A stretch of 53,565 nucleotides of DNA from positions 1 to 53,565 of the forward strand of contig CASFNG010000012.1 in the NCBI GenBank assembly GCA_949296075.1. Reading direction: 5' to 3'. Numbering within the stretch: the first letter of the stretch is position 1; each line of letters opens with the position of its first letter. This DNA is from an uncultured Parabacteroides sp. GTDB taxonomy: Bacteria > Bacteroidota > Bacteroidia > Bacteroidales > Tannerellaceae. Positions 1 to 8,322 of the stretch are shown here, one piece after another. The translations under genes were made by a program, and so were the position numbers. The notes beneath the pieces were generated by a model, which saw only the letters and a list, made by a program, of their open reading frames with translations, did no database searches and was not told where the DNA came from.

Positions 1-73
1 ATCCCGAACAGAGAAGTTAAGCCCCGTCACGCCGATGGTACTGCGTAAGAGTGGGAGAGTAGGTAGCCGCCGC
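1..73 (+). rRNA. rrf: 5S ribosomal RNA, 3' part (5' end outside window)
   Basis: The first ~73 bases read as the 3' two thirds of a bacterial 5S rRNA: the CCGAACAGAGAAGTTAAG block (loop B/helix III region) is followed by GATGGTACTGC and the closing GGGAGAGTAGG element. The 5' end is cut by the window edge. A strong intrinsic terminator follows at 86-121, so this is the end of an rRNA operon on the plus strand. The exact 3' end is estimated to within a few bases. Confidence 0.93.
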
Positions 74-85
74 TTTTTAGAGCGA

Positions 86-121
86 GGGGAGCTGTCCGTA
101 GGAGGGCGGCTCCCCTTTTTT
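86..121 (+). terminator. Intrinsic terminator of the upstream rRNA operon
   Basis: GGGGAGC (86-92) pairs with GCTCCCC (109-115) and is followed directly by six T (116-121). It sits about 13 bases after the 5S rRNA end and is the natural end of the rRNA transcript. Confidence 0.88.
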
Positions 122-440
122 CGTGCCCTTGGGGAAGGGGCGCCACCGTTCCCCCTGGATCCCTCTCCCATCCCCTCTCCCTGCCCTCCGCCTCACGCGG
201 GCTTCCTGGATTTCCGCGAGCCCCTCCCTCCCGTACACGGCATCCCCTTGTCCCCTCGTTCCCTTTATGGGGCACTCATGTTGGGACGTCTCTTCCTTCC
301 AACTCTGATCGGGGGCCTCAAGGGGCTTGAGTGTCTCGTTGGCATGAGTCTTGCTGATGCCTCTCCCCCCCCGGTCGTGGAGGGGGGCTGTCCGCTTGGC
401 GCTCGCTACTTCTTGTATTTCCTTGTTGGAATGAGGGGGA

Positions 441-479
441 TAAAAAACGTGCGGGGAGGTCTCCCCGCACGTACAAAAC
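441..479 (-). repeat. 39-base hairpin element, copy 1 (terminator-like on minus strand)
   Basis: ACGTGCGGGGAG (447-458) and CTCCCCGCACGT (461-472) form a perfect 12-bp stem with a 2-base loop. Read on the minus strand the stem is followed by TTTTTTA, the layout of an intrinsic terminator. A near-identical copy lies at 1113-1151, and flanking TAAAAA and ACAAAAC are shared. No gene that it would terminate is recognisable to its right, so it may be the end of a lost minus-strand gene or a dispersed repeat. Confidence 0.8.
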
Positions 480-1112
480 GAATGAACTACGTTTTGTGTT
501 TTTCCATAGTTAAGTAAACGTCATTTCACCCGTTCTTGCATACGGACGAGGATGCCGCTTAGATCTTTCCGCATGGGAAGCCGGTTCAGGATGGATAATC
601 CTTGACTCCGCCCTTACCTGTTCCCTTGTGGGAAGGTGGCTGCCCATGACTGTCGTGATGGAGAAACGTTCCCGGGCGGTGACTCCCGCCCGTTGTCGCT
701 TGGAAGGTTGGCTTTCTCGTCGTTTAGATCCGGTTCCGGCCTCGGGAAGACCTCTCTTGAGTGTCCTGCCCCGTGCTCCTCTTAGCGATCGATACGTTGT
801 CTCTATCTCGCATGACAAACGTACGGCTTATAAATGGATAAAGCTACCTTTTCCCGGTTTATTTCCGGAATTATGTATTAAATAAGGTTAAATATCGGCT
901 TTCCCTTATTTTGTTCGTGCTTAAAAACAATGTTTCTTTTGAAAGGGATAAGTGAAACATGGAAAATACGCTATCCCGAAAGAGCAATAAGGAGTGGAGT
1001 ATCCTTGGGTGCATCTCTTGTCCTGCCTCTGCCTTGCGGAGTGGCTTTCCGTTATTGCCATCTCGTGCATTCCTTCCGCTTGCGGGATGTGTTGGGTGTT
1101 GGGATGGGGGAA

Positions 1113-1151
1113 TAAAAAACGTGCGGGGAGGCTTCCCCGCACGTACAAAAC
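1113..1151 (-). terminator. 39-base hairpin element, copy 2; terminator of the fimbrial operon
   Basis: ACGTGCGGGGA (1119-1129) pairs with TCCCCGCACGT (1134-1144). On the minus strand the stem is followed by TTTTTTATT. It starts about 10 bases beyond the stop codon of the last fimbrial gene (1162), so it very probably ends that transcript. It differs from copy 1 at 441-479 only in the loop bases. Confidence 0.85.
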
Positions 1152-1161
1152 CCTGTCCAAT

Positions 1162-3171
1162 TTATTCCCATTTGATTTGATCTTCATTCTCCTTGCATAT
1201 CCCATAATAATCATTGTTAGGAGTATAATCGATGGGTTCTCCGGTCTTATCATTGAGATATTCCACATTGGTTGGAATCGGACAATTCGATATTTCCAGG
1301 CCACTGCCGGTATTTATTTGACCGATAAATCCTGATTTATTCTTAGAATAGGAAGAGGTCATCCGGATCGTAATCTTATCGGCTTGGCAATTCTTTATTC
1401 CGACATAACGACCGCTTACGACCTGCCCGATCAAACCTCCTACTTGATAGCCACTAATCAAATAGGCATCTTCGACCGAACAACCGTCTAACCATGTATT
1501 GTCACCTCCGATGCCAATCCAGCCAATCAGTCCGCCAACATTCTGTGTAGTGGTAGCGGAAGCTTTGATCTGTACCCGTTTAGCATGAACGTTGCTGATG
1601 TTGACCGTTGTACTATAGTTAGCTCCCGTATATCCGATACAGCCGGCAAAGTAGGCTGACTCATTACTGTGATCCACCGGATTGCCGTCTATATCTGTAT
1701 GGACTTCATCGTCCGCGCGTCCGTTGATAGTGATATTCTCGAAAGTTAGATCTTTCATTGTGCCCTCGAATTTTCCCCAAACACCGGTATAAGCATTATA
1801 TTCCAGTTTGATTAAACCACCCAAAGCGGAATACACATAAACCGTACCGAACTTCCCGTTCATGGAGAAGTTTCGTAGCACGTGTCCCTGTCCATCCACC
1901 GTGTAAGTTGTTTCACCTTGTGTAAAAATGGGTTGCCAATCTATACCACTCATATCGATGTCATTAGCCAGGACAATTGTTTTTCCGGCCAGGCTTTCGG
2001 CATTCTGTACGGTACGCCCTTCTGATTCGGATTTTTCAACATCGGTGGCAGAGAACCATGCGAACTGGTCGCGTGTTGATACCGTATAAGTTTGGGTGGC
2101 TTCATCGTAAGGAGGCTCTACTGGATTGATGTCCTGCCCATTCCACCATTCCTCACCGATAATCCATTCGTTCTCGAAATTCTCGGTAATCGAAATATCA
2201 AACTTGGCATCCACGGTCAGGATATTCCCCAATATGGTCGTCAGCCAATTGCGCTTGATAGGTACATTGGTCTTCAAATCATGTTTAGCGATTTGGGTTG
2301 TACCATCCAATGCCTCAAATGTCAGATGGATAGGAGTTTGTTCGTTTGGGTCAGTCATCAGGTAATCGACCGTCAATGTGCGATTGTTTTCACTAAGATC
2401 GTAATTGAGCGCATATTCTTTTTCCTCCTTGTTGATAGAGCCTGTATAAACAGTTGTCTCACTCTCGGGTAAATCCTCGCTTTCCGATACGCCCGTTACG
2501 GCATTGATGTTCGTGAAACGCTTACAATTGTAATATGTGATTCTGAAATTGTCTGGCATTTCCAGATCATAAAGATTCCAGTCCGTGGTTACTATACGTA
2601 CCTTTGCAAATGGACGTTTCAACACCAAATCTTCACTGATGCCGTCATCTTTCACCGTAAATTCCTTGGTGATGAAGTAAGCATCACGGCTTTCGTCGTT
2701 CAATTGCTTATCTTCCGGATCAAGACAGGTGATATTTTCGAAATCTCGCGTGTCGTAATGTAAATCACCATCTTCTCCTTGTTTTACGAAATCAGCCCAT
2801 ACTACCACCTTATACGTGCGGTTTGGAGTCAGGCGCAATGAATAGGTTACGGGCTGATAACTATCTACGACCTTTTTCTGTGGGGTTATGACCTGTACGA
2901 GATCTTCTTCGCCGTCCACACGATAAACCGCTAATTGGTAACGTAAGTCATAGGTACGTTCGCAATCCACATTTGTGATACCCCCGCGGGCACTGTTGCT
3001 TTTTTCTCCAAAGGTAGCACGGGTGACCATCATTTCTTTTGGCACGGAAATGCTAAAATTCAAATTCCCGTCCCCACTCAAGGAAACTTCGTCTTTAAGG
3101 AAGTCGTCCTGCTGGCATCCAGCCAAGAGCATACATAAGCTCAGAATTACATAGCGAACTTTGTCCTTCAT
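1162..3171 (-). CDS. Fimbrillin-like surface lipoprotein with C-terminal beta-helix (DUF6562/GLUG-like)
   Basis: A 669-residue protein. A lipoprotein signal peptide (MKDKVRYVILSLCMLLAGC, lipobox LAGC, acylated Cys19) is followed by an acidic stretch. Residues about 70-330 resemble the DUF6562 fimbrillin-like fold (VTYSLRLTPNRTYKVVVWADF, aromatic and strand-rich). Residues about 375-640 show repeated Gly-Leu-Ile-Gly and Phe-Ala-Gly-Cys-Ile-Gly blocks and strand-turn repeats of GLUG/right-handed beta-helix type. It is the last gene of a minus-strand operon behind the FimB/Mfa2-like anchor (57-base gap). By analogy with Porphyromonas/Bacteroides type V pili it would be an accessory or tip subunit on the cell surface. 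The operon is AT-rich compared with lepA next door. Alternative: a free-standing surface adhesin. Family call is from memory of sequence style, not a search. Confidence 0.8.
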   Translation of the reverse strand: MKDKVRYVILSLCMLLAGCQQDDFLKDEVSLSGDGNLNFSISVPKEMMVTRATFGEKSNSARGGITNVDCERTYDLRYQLAVYRVDGEEDLVQVITPQKKVVDSYQPVTYSLRLTPNRTYKVVVWADFVKQGEDGDLHYDTRDFENITCLDPEDKQLNDESRDAYFITKEFTVKDDGISEDLVLKRPFAKVRIVTTDWNLYDLEMPDNFRITYYNCKRFTNINAVTGVSESEDLPESETTVYTGSINKEEKEYALNYDLSENNRTLTVDYLMTDPNEQTPIHLTFEALDGTTQIAKHDLKTNVPIKRNWLTTILGNILTVDAKFDISITENFENEWIIGEEWWNGQDINPVEPPYDEATQTYTVSTRDQFAWFSATDVEKSESEGRTVQNAESLAGKTIVLANDIDMSGIDWQPIFTQGETTYTVDGQGHVLRNFSMNGKFGTVYVYSALGGLIKLEYNAYTGVWGKFEGTMKDLTFENITINGRADDEVHTDIDGNPVDHSNESAYFAGCIGYTGANYSTTVNISNVHAKRVQIKASATTTQNVGGLIGWIGIGGDNTWLDGCSVEDAYLISGYQVGGLIGQVVSGRYVGIKNCQADKITIRMTSSYSKNKSGFIGQINTGSGLEISNCPIPTNVEYLNDKTGEPIDYTPNNDYYGICKENEDQIKWE

Positions 3172-3228
3172 AATCGAATTAAATTGAATTTAGAAAACAG
3201 TTATTGTTAATTTAAAAGTGTTGTTGGT

Positions 3229-4335
3229 CTAATGGATTTCCACAATATATTCACCCTCAAAATTCTCATCAATCGAGATATGGCTGTCTTTTTCCACTTT
3301 ATTGGTTAAAAAACAACCTCTGACAATGGTTTCATGGTCTCGTTTTAAGGGTATCTCGATATTTTCGCAATGGTTGAATTCGTTGCCCGACGAATCATAG
3401 AAATAGAAATCGGCGATAACGATGTCCTCCTTATTGGAACTGGAAAACAAATAATCACCAAACAGGCTTATATGGCCATCCTCTTGGCCGAAAAGTTCCT
3501 GCGAGAGCGGAGAGTTGAAACTATAAGTGCTGATAAATAGATTCGGTTCGCTGGTTGCGACATTATATCCCACGGTTACATACTGCTTATAAACGACTTT
3601 GACGACTGCGCTATCCAGAGATCCGCCATCTTTTATAAATTCCGCGAAATCAGAAGCTATCACTCGATAGCGGGCAGACGGGCGGTTCATTATGATCGGG
3701 ATGATCCGGGATTGTATCGGTGAGTATCGGTCTGCTTGAGTAACCGGATAACCTTCCGGCCCTAAATTGTAATCAATGGCAAAAGACTCCTGGCCTGCTG
3801 ACGCACTTCGGTGATGGGTATTTGCCGGATAGTTTTTTATGTTATTCTTTATATTCGATAAAGTGTCAGCTTTGTAAAAAACGGCTTTTTGCCGGTCTTT
3901 GTAGCAATAATCCGCCCATGCCAATACATAATAATCGCCCATCGGTAAGAAAACATGCACGGTGTCTTGCGGAGATCGCGCGTCTTTATCCAAGCGTAAT
4001 TCCCGTCGCTCTACCTTGAGCCCTTGCTTTTCGGCAGTCTGGGTGTCGCTGATCTGCCCGTTATACACATCCAGCAATATACGCATTTCAAACTCTTCCC
4101 ACGGGATATAGGGTCGCGCGGGTACTTCGTCCAAATCACGCACGGTCCGATTCCATTTGTTATCATAAATCACTTCCTTATAATACAAGGGTGGTTCCCG
4201 GTTTATATGAGGTTCCAAGATGACCAGCGACTTCCCGGAGTCAGGATACTCGTGTATGGTGGCATCGCAGGCCACCAGAGACAAAACAAATCCCCCTATA
4301 AAAATGATTCTGCATTTCACTATATGCCACATCAT
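3229..4335 (-). CDS. FimB/Mfa2-type fimbrial anchor lipoprotein (DUF5119-like)
   Basis: I place the start at 4335 (MMWHIVKC...), 8 bases after the previous stop, giving 368 residues. The frame stays open to 4368 and would then overlap the upstream gene by 25 bases. From the chosen start there is a hydrophobic signal ending in the lipobox LSLVAC (Cys about 23). The rest is a strand-rich two-part protein with the motif DYYVLAWADYC near the middle, typical of the FimB/Mfa2 and DUF5119 group, which anchors fimbriae to the outer membrane and limits their length. It lies between a DUF3575 gene and a fimbrillin-like gene, a usual arrangement for these pili. No frameshift or truncation is seen. Confidence 0.78.
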   Translation of the reverse strand: MMWHIVKCRIIFIGGFVLSLVACDATIHEYPDSGKSLVILEPHINREPPLYYKEVIYDNKWNRTVRDLDEVPARPYIPWEEFEMRILLDVYNGQISDTQTAEKQGLKVERRELRLDKDARSPQDTVHVFLPMGDYYVLAWADYCYKDRQKAVFYKADTLSNIKNNIKNYPANTHHRSASAGQESFAIDYNLGPEGYPVTQADRYSPIQSRIIPIIMNRPSARYRVIASDFAEFIKDGGSLDSAVVKVVYKQYVTVGYNVATSEPNLFISTYSFNSPLSQELFGQEDGHISLFGDYLFSSSNKEDIVIADFYFYDSSGNEFNHCENIEIPLKRDHETIVRGCFLTNKVEKDSHISIDENFEGEYIVEIH

Positions 4336-4343
4336 GTCGATCT

Positions 4344-5033
4344 TTATTTTTTTCTTTCCTTGTACCATTTATAAGAGAGGGAAATACCCGCTTTCGTAAT
4401 CCCCCAGTACCAATCAGAGCCAGAACGAAATTTGGGCCCGTTAGTCCAATTCCGATATACATCGTACTGGTATTCGGCAAAACCCACTCCAAGATTGAAC
4501 TCTAATCCCCATCGTTTATGTTTGTCGAGGTGAGTGGCATAACCATAACTTAACCCCATTCCCCACAAGGCGTGGTTAGGGTCTTGATAGCGTTCATGTT
4601 TGTTGATGGCGACATTGAAACCGGCTACATGGGTATGCAAACCGAAGAAATGCCCCTTGCCCGCTTTTTCCCTCCAATACCGGATTTCGGGTTGTACGGC
4701 CAACAGCCGCAGCTTCCAGGTAGAAGTTATATTATAAGGAGAATACCATACCGGGACATCCAATGACCATTTTCTCCATAACTCTACTTCAAAACCCAGA
4801 TTAGCGATGAGCACCGCCAAAAAGAGAGCGTTAGTCTTCACGGACCAGAAACGGAGCTCCGGCAAAGGCCTCAATCCGGATACGGAATCCGATTCGTTAT
4901 AAGGAAGGTAAGTCTCATGTCTTGAATGCCTTTCATTGGCAAAATCGGGTACAGAATCCTTCGGGCTTTGAGCCTGGGAGATTCCGCAAGACAGTATGCA
5001 GGACGCGATTATTGTCAAGGTAGTGTTCCTCAT
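4344..5033 (-). CDS. DUF3575 family outer-membrane protein, first gene of the fimbrial operon
   Basis: A 229-residue protein with a cleavable signal peptide (MRNTTLTIIASCILSCGISQAQ, cut after AQA/Q region). It has a short polar linker, then a region beginning at WSVKTNALFLAVLIANLGFEVEL that matches the DUF3575 pattern: alternating aromatic strands, GLHTHVAGFN and a final Trp/Tyr-rich strand. The family is thought to be a small beta-barrel and is regularly the first gene of Bacteroidales fimbrial operons. The downstream anchor gene follows 8 bases later. The promoter is not certain: a minus-strand TAACTTTG lies about 400 bases upstream (5436-5443), with an inverted repeat between it and the gene. 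Confidence 0.82.
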   Translation of the reverse strand: MRNTTLTIIASCILSCGISQAQSPKDSVPDFANERHSRHETYLPYNESDSVSGLRPLPELRFWSVKTNALFLAVLIANLGFEVELWRKWSLDVPVWYSPYNITSTWKLRLLAVQPEIRYWREKAGKGHFFGLHTHVAGFNVAINKHERYQDPNHALWGMGLSYGYATHLDKHKRWGLEFNLGVGFAEYQYDVYRNWTNGPKFRSGSDWYWGITKAGISLSYKWYKERKK

Positions 5034-5191
5034 ACAAGCAGGGTCTTTTCTCCGTCTGGCTGCCTTAACAGAGGTTCACTTGATAATAGATAAAGTACAT
5101 ATACAAAAAACGTGGAGCCAGTCTTGCCGCTCGTTCCACTGTTTGAAGGCCTTCGCATTGCCCGATTAGTCGAAACGAGCAACGTCGAAAG

Positions 5192-5425
5192 CCCCACGCC
5201 GATGTGAATATATAATCCCTCCCTGCTCCCCGGTATCAAAACACGGCGGAGCAAAACAGGTAGTATATAATACACCCACGGGGCATTCACCGTTGCTTTG
5301 TTTTTGACTAATCGTTTTCAGAATTTGCGAAGTTCTCAAACAGTCAAAACCAAAGCGTCTCAGTAAACGCCTTTATGTATATGTGTCCCTCCCTGCCTCT
5401 GCTCACAAAGTGTATCGGCGTGGGG
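5192..5425. repeat. 12-bp perfect inverted repeat bracketing 210 bp upstream of the fimbrial operon
   Basis: CCCCACGCCGAT at 5192-5203 recurs inverted as ATCGGCGTGGGG at 5414-5425. The bracketed segment also contains an 11-base direct repeat, TCCCTCCCTGC, at 5216-5226 and 5386-5396. The layout (short inverted repeats about 200 bp apart just upstream of a surface-fibre operon) resembles phase-variable invertible promoters of Bacteroidales, but no recombinase gene lies nearby and the promoter inside the segment is not clear. Confidence 0.55.
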
Positions 5426-5561
5426 GGAGACGGTGCAAAGTTATATATTTCGGGGCTTTTAAGCTATTTTTTTCTTACATTTCTGCCGGAGGTAACTGGG
5501 TGCGGTGCGAAGAACGGCCTCCTCCGGGGGAAATAGAGGAGTCGATACCCGGTTCCTACGT

Positions 5562-5602
5562 AAAATCCCCATCTCATTCAACGCGAATGGGATGGGGATT
5601 TT
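5562..5602 (-). terminator. lepA terminator (bidirectional hairpin)
   Basis: AAAATCCCCAT (5562-5572) through CATTC (5575-5579) pairs with GAATG (5585-5589) through ATGGGGATTTT (to 5602), an almost continuous 18-bp stem with an AACGC loop. A and T runs lie on both sides, so it can act on either strand. It lies about 20 bases past the lepA stop codon. Confidence 0.85.
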
Positions 5603-5622
5603 GGTTTATCCATGAGGTTCGC

Positions 5623-7410
5623 TTAGTCTAACTTCAGTACGGCGAGGAACGCCTTTTGCGGGACTTCCACGGTCCCGATCTGCTTCATCCGTTTCTTTCC
5701 CTCTTTCTGCTTCTCCAACAGCTTACGTTTGCGGGAAATATCACCGCCGTAGCACTTCGCTGTCACGTCCTTACGCACGGCCTTCACCGTCTCGCGGGCG
5801 ATGATCTTCGCCCCGATAGCCGCCTGGATGGCGATGTCGAACTGCTGGCGCGGGATCAGCTCTTTCAGCTTCTCACACATCCGCCGTCCGAAGCTCACGC
5901 TATTGTCCACGTGCGTCAAGGTAGACAAGGCATCCACCGGCTCGCCGTTCAATAATATATCCAGCTTCACCAACTTGCTGGGGCGGTAGTCGTAGAGGTG
6001 ATAGTCAAACGACGCGTATCCCTTGGAGATACTCTTCAGCTTGTCGTAGAAATCGATCACGATCTCGCCCAAGGGCAGGTCGTAATGCAGCTCCACCCGG
6101 TCGCCCGAGATATACTCCTGCTTGATTAATACCCCCCGCTTCCCGAGGCAAAGCGTCATGATCGGGCCGATATACGCCGTGTTCGTGATCACCGACGCAC
6201 GGATAAACGGCTCGTCGATATGGTCGATCAAGGTTGGGTCCGGCAATCCCCCCGGGTTATGCACCTCGATCTCCGCCCCCTTCTTCGTATGCACGATATA
6301 CGATACGTTAGGTACGGTGGTGATCACGTCCATATTGAACTCCCGGTCCAGCCGTTCCTGCACGATCTCCATGTGCAGCAATCCCAAGAACCCGCAGCGG
6401 AAGCCGAAGCCCAAGGCTGCCGAGCTCTCCGGCTGGAAGGTCAGCGAGGCGTCGTTCAGTTGCAGTTTCTCCAGCGAGGAGCGCAAGTTCTCGAAATCCT
6501 CACTGTCGATCGGGTAGACACCGGCGAACACCATCGGCTTCACCTCCTCGAAGCCCGCTATCCCCTCCGATGCCGGGCGGGCCACGTGCGTGATCGTGTC
6601 GCCCACACGCACCTCCCGCGAGGTCTTGATACCCGATATGATATAGCCCACGTCGCCCGTCCGGATCTCGTCGCGGGGCGACATATCCAGTTTCAGGATA
6701 CCCACCTCGTCCGCGTCATACTCCTTGCCCGTGGCGATGAATTTCACGTGATCCCCCTTATGGATCACGCCGTTCACCACCTTGAAGTAGGCGATGATCC
6801 CCCGGAACGAGTTAAATACCGAGTCGAAGATCAGGCATTGCAGCGGCGCGTCGGGATCCCCCTTCGGAGCGGGCACCTTCTCCACGATGGTGTTCAGGAT
6901 GTCGATCACACCCTCGCCCGTTTTCCCGCTCGCTCGCAAGATGTCCTCGCGCGGGCAGCCCAGCAGCTCCACGATCTGGTCTTCCACCTCCTCCGGCATG
7001 GCGCTGGGCAGGTCTATCTTGTTTATCACGGGGATGATCTCCAAGTCGTTGTCGATCGCCATATAAAGATTCGAGATCGTCTGCGCCTGGATCCCCTGCG
7101 CCGCATCCACGATCAGCAGCGCCCCCTCGCAGGCGGCGATAGACCGGGAGACCTCGTACGAGAAATCCACGTGACCCGGCGTGTCGATCAGGTTCAGGGT
7201 ATATTCCTCTCCCTTGTAGTTATACTTCATCTGGATCGCGTGGCTCTTGATCGTGATGCCCCGCTCGCGTTCCAGATCCATGTCATCGAGCACTTGCGCC
7301 TGCATATCCTTCCCTTCTACGGTCTTGGTATATTCCAGCAGGCGGTCGGCCAGCGTACTTTTCCCGTGGTCGATATGGGCGATGATACAAAAATTGCGGA
7401 TATTCTTCAT
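5623..7410 (-). CDS. lepA: Elongation factor 4 (LepA), ribosome back-translocating GTPase
   Basis: A 595-residue protein, the usual LepA length, if started at [19 protein letters not shown] (7410). The frame is open 25 codons further upstream, but that extension is basic and unlike the family. The GTPase motifs are AHIDHGKST (G1), RERGITI (G2), DTPGHVD (G3) and NKIDLPSA (G4). The EF-G-like domains and the LepA-specific C-terminal domain follow, ending in [21 protein letters not shown]. LepA binds stalled or initiating ribosomes and hydrolyses GTP. A TATCTTCG box reading minus lies at 7433-7440, just upstream of the start. Codon use is strongly GC-biased, which creates long meaningless antisense frames here. 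Confidence 0.97.
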   Translation of the reverse strand: MKNIRNFCIIAHIDHGKSTLADRLLEYTKTVEGKDMQAQVLDDMDLERERGITIKSHAIQMKYNYKGEEYTLNLIDTPGHVDFSYEVSRSIAACEGALLIVDAAQGIQAQTISNLYMAIDNDLEIIPVINKIDLPSAMPEEVEDQIVELLGCPREDILRASGKTGEGVIDILNTIVEKVPAPKGDPDAPLQCLIFDSVFNSFRGIIAYFKVVNGVIHKGDHVKFIATGKEYDADEVGILKLDMSPRDEIRTGDVGYIISGIKTSREVRVGDTITHVARPASEGIAGFEEVKPMVFAGVYPIDSEDFENLRSSLEKLQLNDASLTFQPESSAALGFGFRCGFLGLLHMEIVQERLDREFNMDVITTVPNVSYIVHTKKGAEIEVHNPGGLPDPTLIDHIDEPFIRASVITNTAYIGPIMTLCLGKRGVLIKQEYISGDRVELHYDLPLGEIVIDFYDKLKSISKGYASFDYHLYDYRPSKLVKLDILLNGEPVDALSTLTHVDNSVSFGRRMCEKLKELIPRQQFDIAIQAAIGAKIIARETVKAVRKDVTAKCYGGDISRKRKLLEKQKEGKKRMKQIGTVEVPQKAFLAVLKLD

Positions 7411-7490
7411 ATACGTGATCTGATTTGCCTCGCGAAGATACGTTTTTTTCGGGATTTTTTCCCGTGTGGGGCGGGGGCGAGGCATAAAAA

Positions 7491-7519
7491 AGAGGACATC
7501 TTACCTGAAGATGTCCTCT
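7491..7519 (-). terminator. rpsP terminator (bidirectional)
   Basis: AGAGGACATCTT (7491-7502) pairs with AAGATGTCCTCT (7508-7519), a perfect 12-bp stem with a 5-base loop. An A run precedes it and a T run follows, so it works on both strands. It lies about 24 bases beyond the rpsP stop and separates rpsP from lepA. Confidence 0.9.
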
Positions 7520-7542
7520 TTTTATTTGGCTTTTAGCTTGAA

Positions 7543-8097
7543 TTACTCAGCGCTCTCGGCTGCCGGTGCTGCCTCCTCCTCCGCGGGAGCGGCTGCCGCT
7601 GCCTCTTCTGCTTGCTTAGCAGCCTCAGCTGCCGCTAATTCAGCCTTTTTCTTCGCTACGATCTCTGCCTTAGCCTTGTTCACCTCCTTCTCAGCCTCCA
7701 GACGAGCCTTGGCGGCCATGCGTGCGGCCTCGCTGTTCTTGTCCTTGATAGCCTGTACGGAAGCCTGCTTGTTCTTCAGCCAAGCCTGGAATTTCTCCTC
7801 GGCGGCTGCCTCGTCGAACGCGCCCTTCTTCACGCCTTCCAGCAGGTGCTTCTTCAAGCATACGCCTTCGCGTGAGAGGATGTTACGAACCGTGTCAGTA
7901 GGTTGCGCGCCTACCTGTAACCAATACAAAGCTCTCTCGAATTTCAAATCTACTGTAGCAGGATTAGTGTTCGGATTATAAGAACCTATCCTCTCAATAA
8001 ACTTTCCATCACGTGGAGCCCTGCTGTCTGCGATCACGATCTGATAGAAGGGATAACCCTTGCGACCGTGTCTTTGCAATCTGATTTTTGTTGCCAT
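7543..8097 (-). CDS. rpsP: 30S ribosomal protein S16 with long Ala/Glu/Lys-rich C-terminal tail
   Basis: The first ~85 residues are canonical S16 ([19 protein letters not shown], then [21 protein letters not shown]). S16 binds 16S rRNA early in 30S assembly. At 184 residues the protein is about twice the usual bacterial length. The extra part, from about residue 95, is Ala/Lys/Glu-rich, probably helical, and ends in an acidic [16 protein letters not shown] tail. Such tails are common in Bacteroidetes S16. It is transcribed alone from a strong promoter (8139-8169) and ends at the hairpin 7491-7519. Confidence 0.97.
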   Translation of the reverse strand: MATKIRLQRHGRKGYPFYQIVIADSRAPRDGKFIERIGSYNPNTNPATVDLKFERALYWLQVGAQPTDTVRNILSREGVCLKKHLLEGVKKGAFDEAAAEEKFQAWLKNKQASVQAIKDKNSEAARMAAKARLEAEKEVNKAKAEIVAKKKAELAAAEAAKQAEEAAAAAPAEEEAAPAAESAE

Positions 8098-8138
8098 TTG
8101 TTTGAATAATTAATTTAAGCTGTTTGTATTAGCGACCG

Positions 8139-8169
8139 CGAAGATAGTCGTTTCTCCCGAACCGGCAAA
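8139..8169 (-). promoter_or_regulatory. rpsP promoter
   Basis: On the minus strand TTTG (8166-8169), a 19-base spacer and TATCTTCG (8139-8146) match the Bacteroidetes primary-sigma consensus TTTG-N19-TAnnTTTG with one change. The start codon follows about 40 bases downstream. Confidence 0.8.
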
Positions 8170-8252
8170 TACTTGGGCAAGGAAATGCGGAAGCATCCGC
8201 TTGTTTTTCCGTTTTCCTCGGCATCCTTTATCCGCTTCATGGGGAAGATCGG

Positions 8253-8283
8253 TTCGGTATTCGCTCCCGATTTCGTACCTTCG
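8253..8283 (+). promoter_or_regulatory. Probable promoter of the ABC-F gene
   Basis: TTCG (8253-8256), 19 bases, TACCTTCG (8276-8283). Both boxes carry one change from the Bacteroidetes consensus, and the position about 40 bases before the ATG is right. Confidence 0.6.
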
Positions 8284-8322
8284 CGGCTTTATTGTACATA
8301 ATATAGTAGTTAGCGAAAGACG

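Larger units (their letters stand above)
122..1161. other. About 1 kb without a convincing gene, between the rRNA terminator and the fimbrial operon
   Basis: Open frames exist on both strands, but they are rich in Pro/Arg/Gly/Ser, have no recognisable domain and no plausible start region, and several run through the palindromic hairpins at 441-479 and 1113-1151. I read the stretch as non-coding or as decayed gene sequence. The only clear structures are those two hairpin elements. Confidence 0.6.
5034..5622. other. 589-bp intergenic region between the fimbrial operon and lepA
   Basis: It holds a possible minus-strand promoter box TAACTTTG (5436-5443), the inverted repeat at 5192-5425 and the lepA terminator at 5562-5602. 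An 86-codon minus-strand frame (5030-5290) overlaps the first fimbrial gene by four bases but has a poor, Arg/Ser-rich sequence, so I do not call it as a gene. Confidence 0.6.

Noticed and set aside
35-517. Open frame of 160 codons on plus at the left end.
   Set aside because: It begins inside the 5S rRNA, runs through the rRNA terminator and the palindromic repeat, and its sequence is Pro/Gly/Leu-rich with no domain.
510-818. Minus-strand frame of 102 codons just beyond hairpin copy 1.
   Set aside because: Arg-rich composition, no signal or domain, no promoter or good start. It might be a gene relic but cannot be supported as a gene.
5030-5290. 86-codon minus frame overlapping the DUF3575 gene by four bases.
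   Set aside because: Overlap looks like coupling, but the sequence lacks features and crosses one arm of the inverted repeat.
6220-7536. 438-codon plus-strand frame antisense to lepA.
   Set aside because: It is a shadow of G+C-biased lepA codons, very rich in Arg/His/Leu/Asp, and opposes a certain gene.
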